NCBI GenBank assembly: GCA_012841925.1
Contig: DUTT01000087.1
Coordinates: forward strand, 1 to 33,070
Source: Clostridiales bacterium
Lineage (GTDB): Bacteria > Bacillota > Clostridia > Peptostreptococcales > Anaerovoracaceae
Length of the DNA: 33,070 bases
Direction of reading: 5' to 3'
This document shows, piece by piece, positions 1 to 8,197 of the stretch. The notes beneath the pieces are model-generated. The model was not told the DNA's origin, did not search any database, and was given only the letters and a program-made list of their open reading frames with translations. Each line of letters opens with the position of its first letter. Positions within the stretch are counted from its first letter, which is position 1. A program made the position numbers and the translations under genes.

Positions 1-252
1 CACCGTGCCGACGTGATAAAAGTCGTCGACGGTGGGAAGGTCGGTATCCGCATCCTTCTGGGCCGTTAAAAATATCGATTGGTTCAACATCATCGCGCGT
101 TCGAGCGCGAGGATGGACTTTTCTCTTCCTACGTCAAAATGGAGGACCATGCTTGGAAACACGGTCAAATTCCGGAGAGGAATCAATGGCATCACTTCGG
201 ATGTTCTTGATTCCTGCCCGAACTCATCGGACGATCTGATCATTTCATCCAC
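1..252 (-). CDS. lon: Lon protease (LonA), N-terminal part only
   Basis: This is the first 84 codons of an ATP-dependent serine protease that degrades damaged and regulatory proteins in the cytoplasm; the rest lies off the left edge. Translation of the minus strand gives the Lon N-domain opening, with PLIPLRNLTVFPSMV around residues 22-36 and the DDFYHVGTV stretch at the window edge, both typical of LonA. The chosen start is GTG at 252-250, which has AGGAG nine bases upstream (262-266). An ATG three codons later sits too far from that site. The AAA+ and protease domains cannot be seen. It follows clpX in the tig-clpP-clpX-lon order common in Bacillota, but a terminator separates the two, so lon may have separate transcription. 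Sure of the family. Confidence 0.9.
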   Translation of the reverse strand, partial: MDEMIRSSDEFGQESRTSEVMPLIPLRNLTVFPSMVLHFDVGREKSILALERAMMLNQSIFLTAQKDADTDLPTVDDFYHVGTV

Positions 253-277
253 TTTTTCTCTCTCCTCTCAGTGAAAT

Positions 278-303
278 AAAGGGCGGCCCGAGGCCGCCCT
301 TTC
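278..303 (-). terminator. Rho-independent terminator after clpX
   Basis: Read on the minus strand, an 11-bp GC-rich stem (AAAGGGCGGCC paired with GGCCGCCCTTT) closes a three-base loop and runs into TTTATTT. It begins a few bases after the clpX stop codon and ends the tig-clpP-clpX transcript before lon. Confidence 0.88.
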
Positions 304-308
304 CTTTA

Positions 309-1616
309 TCAGCAGGCATCTGCCTCTTTCTTCTTCTGTTGTTCTTTTTCGCACAGCACCAGCGTCGGCTCACCGCCGTCGATGGTCTTTTTCGTAACGA
401 CGACTTTGCGGATATCCTCTCTGGAGGGAATCTCGTACATGACGTCGGTCATAACCTGCTCCAGGATGCTGCGCAGACCCCTGGCTCCGGTCTTGCGCTC
501 CTGCGCCTTCTCGGCGACGCGCTCGACCGCTCCGGGTTCGACTTCCAGCTCCACGCCGTCGATGTCGAACAGCTTGCAGTATTGCTTGAGAATCGCATTC
601 TTCGGTTCGGTGATGATGCGCACCAGCGCATCGACGGATAGTTCGTGCAGCGTAACGATCACAGGCAGCCGGCCGACAAATTCGGGGATCAGCCCGTAGT
701 GCAGCAGGTCTTCCGCCTGGACTTTTTCCATGAGTTCCTGCTTGTCTTCTTTCGACATCGCACTCTGCGAGTGAAAGCCGATCGTCTTTTCGCCGATGCG
801 GCGCTGGATGATCTGCTCGAGCCCGTCGAAGGCTCCTCCGCAGATGAACAGCACGTTGGTCGTATCGAACTGCAGGAAATCCTGATGCGGATGCTTCCGC
901 CCGCCCTGAGGCGGCACGTTGGCGACGGTCCCTTCCAGGATTTTGAGCAGCGCCTGCTGCACACCCTCGCCCGATACGTCGCGCGTGATGGACGGATTGT
1001 CCGTCTTGCGCGCCAGCTTGTCGATCTCGTCGACGTAAATAATGCCCTTCTGTGCTTTTTCGATGTCGTAGTCCGCCGCCTGGATCAGCTTGAGCAGGAT
1101 GTTTTCCACGTCTTCGCCTACGTAGCCGGCCTCGGTGAGCGCCGTCGCGTCGGCGATGGCAAACGGAACATCGAGAATTTTAGCCAGCGTCTGTGCCAGC
1201 AGCGTTTTTCCCGAGCCCGTGGGCCCGATCATGACGATGTTGCTCTTTTGAATTTCGACGTCTTCGAAATCTTTCTTCTCGCCGTCCACAGGACGCGGCG
1301 CCGGATCGGCCATCGCGCGGATTCGCTTGTAGTGGTTGTACACAGCGACGGCGAGAACCTTCTTTGCCGGATCCTGATCGATGACGTACTCCGACAGGAT
1401 GCTCGAAATATCTCTGGGCTTTAACAGTTCGCCGTCCGTCTCGATGCCGACTGCCTCGTCGAACGTGCGCAGCTCTTCGGCGATGATCTCTCCGCACAGG
1501 CGGATGCACTCATCGCAGATATAGACATCCGGGCCCGCGATCAGTCGGCGGACCTGGCTCTGCGGCTTGCTGCAAAACGAACAGATTAACTCTTTTTGTT
1601 TATCGTATTTTGCCAT
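309..1616 (-). CDS. clpX: ATP-dependent Clp protease, ATP-binding subunit ClpX
   Basis: AAA+ unfoldase that recognises substrates, unfolds them and threads them into ClpP. At 435 residues it has the usual length. A zinc-binding domain opens the protein with Cys12, Cys15, Cys34 and Cys37. The Walker A GPTGSGKT is at 131-138, Walker B ends in Asp196-Glu197, the pore-1 loop GYVG is at 164-167, and an RKH loop (GGRKHPH) and an IGF loop (TIGFHSQ) for docking on ClpP are both present. The ATG has GAGGGA five bases upstream, and the gene starts 11 bases after the clpP stop, so the ribosome site lies in the short gap. Encoded with clpP in one transcript, as expected for partners. Nothing unusual. Confidence 0.98.
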   Translation of the reverse strand: MAKYDKQKELICSFCSKPQSQVRRLIAGPDVYICDECIRLCGEIIAEELRTFDEAVGIETDGELLKPRDISSILSEYVIDQDPAKKVLAVAVYNHYKRIRAMADPAPRPVDGEKKDFEDVEIQKSNIVMIGPTGSGKTLLAQTLAKILDVPFAIADATALTEAGYVGEDVENILLKLIQAADYDIEKAQKGIIYVDEIDKLARKTDNPSITRDVSGEGVQQALLKILEGTVANVPPQGGRKHPHQDFLQFDTTNVLFICGGAFDGLEQIIQRRIGEKTIGFHSQSAMSKEDKQELMEKVQAEDLLHYGLIPEFVGRLPVIVTLHELSVDALVRIITEPKNAILKQYCKLFDIDGVELEVEPGAVERVAEKAQERKTGARGLRSILEQVMTDVMYEIPSREDIRKVVVTKKTIDGGEPTLVLCEKEQQKKKEADAC

Positions 1617-1627
1617 AGTTCCCTCAG

Positions 1628-2209
1628 TTACCTCTTTGTGATTACTTTGTCGATTAAGCCGTACTCGACGGCTTCTTCGGCATTGAGAAAATTATCCCGG
1701 TCCGTATCGGCCTCAATCTTCTCGAGCGGCTGACCGGTGCGGTCCGCCAGAATGCGGTTCAGCTTATCGCGCGTCCGCAGGATGTGTTCGGTGTGGATGC
1801 GCATGTCTTCGGCTTGTCCGCGCATGCCTCCAAGCGGCTGATGGATCATCATCTCCGAATTCGGCAGCGAGTACCGCTTGCCCTTGGCTCCGGCCGCAAG
1901 CAGGAACGCCGCCATGGAAGCGGCCATCCCCACGCAGATCGTCGAAACGTCCGGTTGGATGTACTGCATCGTATCGTAGATGGCAAGCCCTGCCGTAATC
2001 ACCCCGCCCGGACTGTTGATGTACAGGTTGATGTCCTTTTCGGCATCCTCGGATGCCAGGAACAACAGCTGGGCGACGACGAGGCTCGCGGTGTCGTCCG
2101 TGATTTCCTCGCCGATAAATATAATCCGGTCCTTCAGCAGTCTGGAATAGATGTCGTAGGAGCGCTCCCCTCTCGAGGTCTGCTCCACAACAATCGGTAT
2201 TAAAGCCAT
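1628..2209 (-). CDS. clpP: ATP-dependent Clp protease proteolytic subunit ClpP
   Basis: Self-compartmentalised serine protease forming the tetradecameric chamber used by ClpX. The 193-residue length and catalytic triad match the Bacillus form: Ser98 in GMAASMAA, His123 in MIHQP and Asp172 in DTDRDNF. The start ATG follows GGGGGAAACT. The 49-base gap to tig contains a GC-rich hairpin (arms CCGGG and CCCGG at 2231-2245) with no T-run, so it is more likely an mRNA stem than a terminator, and tig, clpP and clpX are probably cotranscribed. No CtsR heptad repeats or CIRCE element were noticed upstream, so heat-shock control is not evident from this sequence. Confidence 0.98.
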   Translation of the reverse strand: MALIPIVVEQTSRGERSYDIYSRLLKDRIIFIGEEITDDTASLVVAQLLFLASEDAEKDINLYINSPGGVITAGLAIYDTMQYIQPDVSTICVGMAASMAAFLLAAGAKGKRYSLPNSEMMIHQPLGGMRGQAEDMRIHTEHILRTRDKLNRILADRTGQPLEKIEADTDRDNFLNAEEAVEYGLIDKVITKR

Positions 2210-2258
2210 AGTTTCCCCCTGGGCCTTTCGCCGGGCTCACCCCGGGCGATTCGCCTGT

Positions 2259-3587
2259 TTATTCGTTGCTGTCGCTTTCTTCGGCGCCTTCTTCCGGCTC
2301 GGAAAGCTTGGCGTTCTCGTAGATGAAGTCAATTGCCTTGCGCATGCGGATGTCCTGAATCAGGTAATCCATATTCTCGTCCCCGAACAGCTCCTTGAGC
2401 TTATCGGTCTCCATGTTGTATTGTTTCGCCATGGCGGCGAGCTCGTTTTCGATGTCCTCAGGCGCCGCCTGAATATCTTCCGCATCGGCAACCGCTTCGA
2501 TGATCAGCCTGGATTTGACGCGCTTTTCTGCATCGGGCATCAGCTCATCCCTGATTTCGTCCTGTGTTTTCTGCAGGTACTGACAGTACATGTCCAGATT
2601 CATGCCCTGGTAGGATAACTGCTGGGCAAACTCCTGCAGCATCTGGTCGGCCTGATCTTCGATCATGACCTTCGGAAGATCGACTTCGTTCGCATCGTAC
2701 ACCTTTTCCATGACCGCGTTTTTCGTTTCGAACTCCGATACGTCGGCTGCGTGCGTCTCCTGTTTGGTGCGGATGTCGTTCTTCAGCTCTTCGAGCGTGT
2801 CGAATTCGCTTACGTCCTTGGCGAACTCATCGTCGAGTTCCGGCAGCTCCTGCATGCGTACATCGTGAATTTTGCAGCGGAAGATCGCTTCTTTTCCCGC
2901 GAGATCTTCCGAGTGATAATCTTCGGGGAACGTAACGCTCACGTCGACCTCGTCACCGGCCTCTGCCCCGATCAGCTGCTCTTCGAATCCGGGAATAAAG
3001 CTGCCCGATCCCAGCACGAGCGTCTGGTTTTCGGCGGTGCCGCCCTCGAACTGGTCTTCCCCGACGAACCCTGCGTAATCCAGCTTGACGGTGTCTCCGT
3101 CTTCGGCTTTCCGCTCGACGACGACGAGGCGGGAGTTGCGCTTCTGGAGCGCCTCCAGCTCGATCGCGACATCTTCTTCTTTGGCCTTGTGTATCACTTT
3201 TACGGCCTCGACGCCCTTGTAGTCTTTAACCGTCACTTCGGGGGTGACGGTTACGGATACGTTGACGCTGAATGCCTGCCCCGCTTCGAGCGGTTCCTCT
3301 CCAAAGTCCACGCTCGGCCTGTCCACGGGCTTCAGATTCAGGGCCTCGATCGCTTCCGGGTAACCGGTGCGAAACAGTTCGTCGATCGCGTCTTCGAAAA
3401 ATATATCTTTTCCATACCGGGCTTCGATGATCGTTCTCGGAGCCTTCCCTTTGCGAAATCCGTCGATTGCGAATTTACCGCGCTGGGCCTTATATGCCTT
3501 CTGCAAGGCTTCTTCGAAATCCTCTGCCGTAAACGCCATGGTGAACGTCGCTTCGTTTCCTTCTTTTTGAACCAGATCCGGTGTCAT
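2259..3587 (-). CDS. tig: Trigger factor, ribosome-associated chaperone and prolyl isomerase
   Basis: Ribosome-bound chaperone that meets nascent chains at the exit tunnel. The protein is 442 residues: an N-terminal ribosome-binding domain, an FKBP-type PPIase domain at roughly 150-240 (DGDTVKLDYAGFVG, then GSGSFIPGFEEQLIG), and a C-terminal helical chaperone domain ending in an acidic tail. The start used here is ATG 3587-3585, preceded at eight bases by a perfect AGGAGG (3596-3601). A longer reading frame begins at 3623, but that codon abuts the -10 box at 3624-3629 and lies upstream of the predicted transcription start, so it cannot be used. First gene of the tig-clpP-clpX transcript. Confidence 0.96.
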   Translation of the reverse strand: MTPDLVQKEGNEATFTMAFTAEDFEEALQKAYKAQRGKFAIDGFRKGKAPRTIIEARYGKDIFFEDAIDELFRTGYPEAIEALNLKPVDRPSVDFGEEPLEAGQAFSVNVSVTVTPEVTVKDYKGVEAVKVIHKAKEEDVAIELEALQKRNSRLVVVERKAEDGDTVKLDYAGFVGEDQFEGGTAENQTLVLGSGSFIPGFEEQLIGAEAGDEVDVSVTFPEDYHSEDLAGKEAIFRCKIHDVRMQELPELDDEFAKDVSEFDTLEELKNDIRTKQETHAADVSEFETKNAVMEKVYDANEVDLPKVMIEDQADQMLQEFAQQLSYQGMNLDMYCQYLQKTQDEIRDELMPDAEKRVKSRLIIEAVADAEDIQAAPEDIENELAAMAKQYNMETDKLKELFGDENMDYLIQDIRMRKAIDFIYENAKLSEPEEGAEESDSNE

Positions 3588-3623
3588 GAGTGTTTCCTCC
3601 TCAGTTGTTAAATCTAAAGACAT

Positions 3624-3652
3624 ATTATACCATACAATGGCATTTTATTCAA
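3624..3652 (-). promoter_or_regulatory. Sigma-A-type promoter of tig-clpP-clpX
   Basis: Read on the minus strand: TTGAAT (3647-3652), a 17-base spacer, then TATAAT (3624-3629). The transcript should start near 3617, about 30 bases before the tig start codon. The -35 box lies only nine bases from the stop of the preceding hydrolase gene. Confidence 0.8.
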
Positions 3653-3660
3653 GCGATGCC

Positions 3661-4407
3661 CTACAGGATAATCCTGTGACAGGCGCGTTCCTCCAGAGCG
3701 TCCAGGTGCTCCAGATTGGGGAAGATCATCATGTCGACCGGCTTCTGTTCGCCGACGTAGGAGATCCGACCTTCGCGCACGGAAAACGGCCGGCCGTGTC
3801 CCGGCACGATCGTGTCGGCTACCGGCGGAATGCGCGTGTAGCTCTCCAGCCCCTTCTCCGCATCGTAAATCGCATACGGCGGTATGCCGTGCGTGTAGTC
3901 GTAGGCGTTCTTGACGGAGTCTCCCGTCAGGACCACCCTGGATTCCTCGAGAATGAGACCGGACACGCCCGGCGTGTGCCCGGGCAGCGCCAGCGTCCGA
4001 AGCCCCGGAAAGAGTTCTTCTCCGTCGGCAAACGGTATAAAACGCTGCTCGTAATAGCGGATCATCCCGTACGGTATGTACGGATCGCCGTATGTCTTAA
4101 ACTCGCCGGACAGCACGTATTCGAGCTCCCGGGCGGACACATAGATGTCCGCATCTTCGAACACTTCGATGTTACAGCAGTGATCGTAATGAAAGTGCGA
4201 CAGGAACACCGCATCGATGTCCTTGACGTCCACGCCCATCCTGGCAAGCTCAGCGAGCAGCTCCGGCCGGTCATCGTTGGATCCTGTGTCAAACAGAATC
4301 GTACGATCGCCCGTCTCGATGAGGCTGATGTTGCACCAGCCCATAGCGCCCCGGTTGGAGCTTGCGCCGATTGCCGGCAGCACAATCTGAAAAGCAGCTT
4401 GTTTCAT
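3661..4407 (-). CDS. Metallo-beta-lactamase-fold hydrolase, lactonase-like
   Basis: A 248-residue cytoplasmic metallohydrolase. The metal site is complete: HFHYDH at residues 71-76 (His71, His73, Asp75, His76), His144 in LPGHTPG, Asp163 in LTGDS and His204 in VPGHG. The overall plan resembles the N-acyl homoserine lactonase/SdsA-like branch of the superfamily rather than glyoxalase II or RNase J. The substrate cannot be told from sequence, so no quorum-quenching role is claimed. The ATG is preceded by GGGAGG at seven bases. It is last in a run of four minus-strand genes (malQ, a PLP lyase, a radical SAM protein, this gene); the 66-base gap upstream holds an AT-rich inverted repeat, so it may be expressed on its own. 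Confidence 0.85.
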   Translation of the reverse strand: MKQAAFQIVLPAIGASSNRGAMGWCNISLIETGDRTILFDTGSNDDRPELLAELARMGVDVKDIDAVFLSHFHYDHCCNIEVFEDADIYVSARELEYVLSGEFKTYGDPYIPYGMIRYYEQRFIPFADGEELFPGLRTLALPGHTPGVSGLILEESRVVLTGDSVKNAYDYTHGIPPYAIYDAEKGLESYTRIPPVADTIVPGHGRPFSVREGRISYVGEQKPVDMMIFPNLEHLDALEERACHRIIL

Positions 4408-4435
4408 GTGTCATCCTCCCGATGAAATCCATCGT

Positions 4436-4450
4436 CAATATATCATATTG
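4436..4450. other. AT-rich inverted repeat upstream of the hydrolase gene
   Basis: Arms CAATAT and ATATTG flank a three-base spacer, about 28 bases before the start codon of the metallo-beta-lactamase-fold gene. It contains a TATGAT that could be a -10 box, but no good -35 is placed at 16-18 bases. It could be an operator or chance in an AT-rich patch. Confidence 0.25.
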
Positions 4451-4473
4451 CTTCGATTCGGTCTGTGCAGCAA

Positions 4474-5328
4474 TCACGAATCGGCACAGCCTGCCAGCAG
4501 CCGGTCGATCGCTTCGAGCAGGGTGTTTTTTTGTTCCGGCAGGCGTCCCTGCAGCGTATATTGGTCCAGTACGGTCGTATCTTCGAACCAGCAGTCCCGC
4601 ACCGTCAGATTGCTGAGCAAAAGCCTCAGCTCTCCCAGCACTTCCGCCGGAGTCATCGCTTCGAACTGCCCTGCCTTCCAGTCCCGCCAGAGCGGCGTCC
4701 CTTCGAACAGCACGAGCTTGAGGCACCAGATGCTCGCGGGCCGGATCCTGTTTAGAAGCCGGGCTGTCTCGATGGCGTGCAGCCTGGAATACTCCCTGCC
4801 GCCGAGACCGAGGATCACCGTTATGTGGTATTCGATGCCCGCGATGTCCAGCATGCGGAATGCCTCGAGCATCTGCTGGGCGGTGAGTCCCTTTTTTCGC
4901 TCCGCCAGGATCGAATCCGACCCGGATTCCACGCCGATGTGCAGCGCCTGCAGTCCCAGGGAGACAAGCACATCCAATTCCTCTGCGCTTTTGGACAGCA
5001 CGTCGTCGGCGCGCGCGTATGTGGCAAACGTGCGCACGCCGGGCATCTTCGCCCGAACCTGCCTCAAAATATGCGCCAGCCGGTCGCAGGAAAGCGCAAA
5101 CGCATTGCCGCCGAGCAGGAATACCCGGTCCGCTTCGGGAAACAGGCGCGCAAGTCCCTCGATGTTCCGGGCGATGCGCTCGTCGCTGTGAATGCAAAAA
5201 TCATCGCGCGCAAAATCGCAAAACGTGCACTCTGCCCAGCTGCATCCGAGCGCTACTTCGAGCGGGGCGCCGTGCTCTTCCCTGGGCGGGATATAAATCG
5301 TGTCGTGACTGTAGATTTCCTGAGGCAC
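4474..5328 (-). CDS. Radical SAM protein of unknown substrate
   Basis: A 284-residue protein with a cysteine triad near the N-terminus, Cys29, Cys34 and Cys37 in GCSWAECTFC. This is CX4CX2C rather than the commonest CX3CX2C spacing. Downstream are VFLLGGNAF (about 69-77), GVESGSDSIL and ILGLGG, which look like the SAM-binding parts of the partial TIM barrel. It would bind a [4Fe-4S] cluster and cleave S-adenosylmethionine to a radical; the substrate is unknown. There is no B12 domain and no obvious extra cluster domain. The start is GTG at 5328-5326 with AAGGA about seven bases before it. It follows the PLP lyase gene by 61 bases with no terminator in between, so the two may be cotranscribed. 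Confidence 0.85.
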   Translation of the reverse strand: MPQEIYSHDTIYIPPREEHGAPLEVALGCSWAECTFCDFARDDFCIHSDERIARNIEGLARLFPEADRVFLLGGNAFALSCDRLAHILRQVRAKMPGVRTFATYARADDVLSKSAEELDVLVSLGLQALHIGVESGSDSILAERKKGLTAQQMLEAFRMLDIAGIEYHITVILGLGGREYSRLHAIETARLLNRIRPASIWCLKLVLFEGTPLWRDWKAGQFEAMTPAEVLGELRLLLSNLTVRDCWFEDTTVLDQYTLQGRLPEQKNTLLEAIDRLLAGCADS

Positions 5329-5389
5329 GCGGGCTTCCTTTCCATATCTGCAGACATCCTGCGGACGGCCTGTGACCGCGGGTTTTCTC

Positions 5390-6583
5390 TTATCGTGAGC
5401 GGTGCGCGTCGATCGCCGTTTTCAGCCTGCGCATCGCCTCCTGTGCCGTCGCGTACGTGCACCCGAGGTTCATGCGCATATGCGTGTCATTGCCGGGGGC
5501 AAACTCCGAGCCGTCGGACAGATCCAGATGCGCCTTTTTAACGAGAAACTCTTTGAGTTCCCGTCCGCGCAGCCCGGTGTCCGTAAAGTCGAGCCACATC
5601 AGATACGTCCCTTCCGGACAGCGCGTCCGCACGCCCTCGATCTGCCCGTTCACGAACTCCGTCACGTACTCGACGTTTCGCTTCAGGTACGCCACGACCG
5701 CATCCAGCCACTCTTCGCACACCGGATGGCTGTACAGCGCCTCGACGGCAATGGTCCCGAATGTCGTGTCCAGGTTCATGGCCCACGTGTTCAGCACCCT
5801 GCGGTACTCGGCCATCAGATCCGCATCGGGGATGATGACCGAAGCCGTCATGAGCCCGCCGACGTTGAACGTCTTGTTCGGCGACATGAGCACGATGTTA
5901 TTTTTTTGGTTGACCTCGATTTTCCCAAGCGGCGTGTGCACATTCGGTTCGAACACGAGGTCGCAGTGAGCCTCGTCGGAGATGACCGTAATGCCGTAGC
6001 GGGCGCACAGAGCGCACATTTCCTCGAGTTCATCGACGGTCCACACGCGGCCGGTGGGGTTGTTCGGAGAAGCGGCGACCATCACGCCGGGCTCGTGTTC
6101 CGCAATGAGCGCTTCGAGCTTCGGAAAGTCCATGCGAAAACCCTGTTCGGTTTCGAGGAGCGGCCATTCGATGAGCTCCCGCCCCATGTTGAGCACCGCA
6201 CCGTACAAAGCGTCGTAGTTAGGCATGGGCATCAGCACCGGGTCGCCCGGTTTTGTCAGGATATCGAGAAGGATGACGACGGCCGGTATGACGCCGGGCG
6301 GGCACCAGCCGATCCATGCAGGATCGACCTCCCAGCCGTACCGTCTCCTAAACCAGCCCTGCATGATGTCCAGATAGCCGTCCCCGCGCTTTGTATAGCC
6401 GAGCACGCCGTGTTCGATGCGCGCCTGCAGCGCTTCGAGCATGGGCCCGGGGCAGCGGAAGTCCATGTCGGCCACCCACATGGGGAGCACGTCCGCTTCG
6501 CCTAAAAACCGGGCTTCGCTGTCCCACTTGTACGACAGCGTTCCTCTGCGGTCGACCGGTGCATCGAAATTAAACTTCGTCAT
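5390..6583 (-). CDS. patB: MalY/PatB-family PLP-dependent C-S lyase (cystathionine beta-lyase/aminotransferase)
   Basis: Fold-type I PLP enzyme of 397 residues. Marks of the MalY/PatB group are FDAPVDRRGT near the start, VLPMWVADMDF at 32-42, ASPNNPTGR at 171-179, SDEAHCDL at 202-209 and the Schiff-base lysine Lys237 in SPNKTFN. Members cleave C-S bonds of cystathionine or cysteine conjugates; some also act as aminotransferases or regulators, and the exact reaction is not fixed by sequence. The start is ATG 6583-6581 with AAGGAGG five bases upstream; a longer open frame to 6697 lacks a site. The start overlaps the malQ stop by four bases (ATGA), so translation is probably coupled to malQ. Confidence 0.88.
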   Translation of the reverse strand: MTKFNFDAPVDRRGTLSYKWDSEARFLGEADVLPMWVADMDFRCPGPMLEALQARIEHGVLGYTKRGDGYLDIMQGWFRRRYGWEVDPAWIGWCPPGVIPAVVILLDILTKPGDPVLMPMPNYDALYGAVLNMGRELIEWPLLETEQGFRMDFPKLEALIAEHEPGVMVAASPNNPTGRVWTVDELEEMCALCARYGITVISDEAHCDLVFEPNVHTPLGKIEVNQKNNIVLMSPNKTFNVGGLMTASVIIPDADLMAEYRRVLNTWAMNLDTTFGTIAVEALYSHPVCEEWLDAVVAYLKRNVEYVTEFVNGQIEGVRTRCPEGTYLMWLDFTDTGLRGRELKEFLVKKAHLDLSDGSEFAPGNDTHMRMNLGCTYATAQEAMRRLKTAIDAHRSR

Positions 6584-8082
6584 CGTTTCCTCCTTCTTGC
6601 TTTCGGGATTCGCCCGAACGTTCGGGTCACCCTGCGGATATCGGCTGCGAGCTGTCCGCTCCGCTGGCCGGGCAACATGCGCCATTGCCAGTTGCATCCG
6701 ACCGTACCCGGCGTATTCATCCGCGCTTCCGCGTCGAGCTCCAGCCAGTCCTGCATCGGTGCGATGAACAGGCGCGAAGCGCTGGCCATGCCGCTTCGGA
6801 TCAGCCCGCGGACGGGGCCTTCCTCTTCGTTGAGCCCCATGTATCTCTTCGCATGAGCCCGGTCAGCGTTCGAAATTTCCCTGTACCAGGCCAGCGAGGT
6901 CGTATTATCGTGTGTGCCCGTGTAGCAGACGCTGTTTTCGGAGAACGTATGCGGAGCGCCGCTTGCCGGCCTCGTCGCGTTGAACGAGAACTGCAGGACG
7001 TTCATGCCCGGATACCCGCTGTCCCGCACAAACGAGCGGGCGCCGGCGCTCAGGAGTCCGAGATCTTCGGCGATGACAGGAACGTCGGGGAAGGTGCTTT
7101 GAATCGCGCGCACGAAGTTCATGCCCGGGCCAAACCGCCACGTCCCTTCTTTGGCGGTGGCCGCACCGGCAGGCACACACCAGTAGTTCCAGAATCCGCG
7201 AAAATGATCGATGCGAACCACATCCGCACAGCGTCGCAGCGCTCCGATGCGCTTCATCCACCACTCATACTTCGTCGCTTTGTGGGCCGGCCAGTTGTAC
7301 AGCGGGTTGCCCCACAGCTGGCCGTCCGGCGAAAAATAGTCCGGCGGCACTCCGGAGATGTGACTGGCGCGGAGGTCTTCGTTCAGGGCAAAAAGCTCCG
7401 GATGCGCCCAGACATCGGCGGAGTCTTCGGACGAGTAGATGGGCAGGTCTCCGATCAGGCGGATCCCCAGATCGTTGACGTAGGTTTTGAGCGCGTGCAG
7501 CTGGCGGAAGAACAGATACTGAAGAAAATCGTGGAAGCCGGCTTCGTCGGCGAGCTCCCGTGCAGCGTCTTCCAGAGCCTTGCGCTGCCGCAGCCGAACC
7601 GGCTCCGGCCAGTCCTGCCACGACCCGCCGCCGTACCGCTCCTTGAGCGCCATATACAGGCTGTAATCCGAAAGCCAGTCCGCCTGCTCCGCGGCAAAAG
7701 CCTGAACGGCCCGGCGCACGGTTGTCCCGCTTCTTCTGTATGCCGTTAAAAGAAGCTGCCTGCGACTGTCGCGCACAGCGTCGTAATCCACAGACGCAGC
7801 ATCGCGCACCGGCGGCAGGGTCTCCAGATCTGCCGGCATAAGCAAACCTTCTTCGACCAGCATGTCCAGGTCGATGAGCAGAGGGTTGCCTGCAAACGAA
7901 GAATACGGCTGATACGGCGAATCGCCGTATCCGGTTACGCCAAGCGGCAGGATCTGCCAGTAGCTCTGTCCTGCGCGCTTCAAAAAATCAGCAAACCGGT
8001 AGGCGCATTCGCCCAGCGTGCCGATTCCATGCGGCGATTCGAGCGATGTAATGTGCAGAAAAATTCCGCTGCTCCGTTCCAT
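6580..8082 (-). CDS. malQ: 4-alpha-glucanotransferase (amylomaltase), GH77
   Basis: Transfers alpha-1,4-glucan segments between maltodextrins in glycogen or maltose metabolism. The 500-residue protein is complete. GH77 marks are ILPLGVTGYGDSPYQ near residue 44, the nucleophile Asp292 in VRIDHFRGF, the acid/base Glu339 in VIAEDLG, the transition-state Asp392 in YTGTHDN, and MNTPGTVGCNWQWR near 455. The start is ATG 8082-8080 with GGAGGATCG directly upstream; the longer frame to 8145 runs through the promoter region. Its stop overlaps the start of the PLP lyase gene. No other maltodextrin gene is nearby, and pairing with a C-S lyase has no obvious pathway logic. Confidence 0.95.
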   Translation of the reverse strand: MERSSGIFLHITSLESPHGIGTLGECAYRFADFLKRAGQSYWQILPLGVTGYGDSPYQPYSSFAGNPLLIDLDMLVEEGLLMPADLETLPPVRDAASVDYDAVRDSRRQLLLTAYRRSGTTVRRAVQAFAAEQADWLSDYSLYMALKERYGGGSWQDWPEPVRLRQRKALEDAARELADEAGFHDFLQYLFFRQLHALKTYVNDLGIRLIGDLPIYSSEDSADVWAHPELFALNEDLRASHISGVPPDYFSPDGQLWGNPLYNWPAHKATKYEWWMKRIGALRRCADVVRIDHFRGFWNYWCVPAGAATAKEGTWRFGPGMNFVRAIQSTFPDVPVIAEDLGLLSAGARSFVRDSGYPGMNVLQFSFNATRPASGAPHTFSENSVCYTGTHDNTTSLAWYREISNADRAHAKRYMGLNEEEGPVRGLIRSGMASASRLFIAPMQDWLELDAEARMNTPGTVGCNWQWRMLPGQRSGQLAADIRRVTRTFGRIPKARRRKR

Positions 8083-8122
8083 CGATCCTCCGATCTGTTT
8101 CCTTTGACGAGTGTCCGCGACC

Positions 8123-8151
8123 ATTATACAATAAGTCGCTTGCAAAAACTA
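8123..8151 (-). promoter_or_regulatory. Probable malQ promoter, good -10 only
   Basis: Read on the minus strand, a perfect TATAAT at 8123-8128 lies about 40 bases before the malQ start codon. At 17 bases upstream the -35 position is TAGTTT, a poor match. The region overlaps the -35 of the divergent CYTH gene, so the two promoters may interfere. Confidence 0.5.
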
Positions 8152-8168
8152 CACTGCAATGGTAGCAT
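8140..8168 (+). promoter_or_regulatory. Promoter of the CYTH-domain gene
   Basis: TTGCAA at 8140-8145, a 17-base spacer and TAGCAT at 8163-8168. TGG before the -10 fits an extended -10 element, which would offset its weak match. The start codon is about 30 bases downstream. Confidence 0.55.
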
Positions 8169-8197
8169 ATTGCCGGCATTTGAAGAAAGAGGAAACC

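Noticed and set aside
2210-2258. GC-rich hairpin between tig and clpP as a terminator
   Set aside because: No T-run on either strand and only a 5-bp perfect core; more likely an intergenic mRNA stem.
3588-3623. Longer trigger factor starting at 3623
   Set aside because: The codon lies at the -10 box and upstream of the transcript start; ATG 3587 has a perfect ribosome site.
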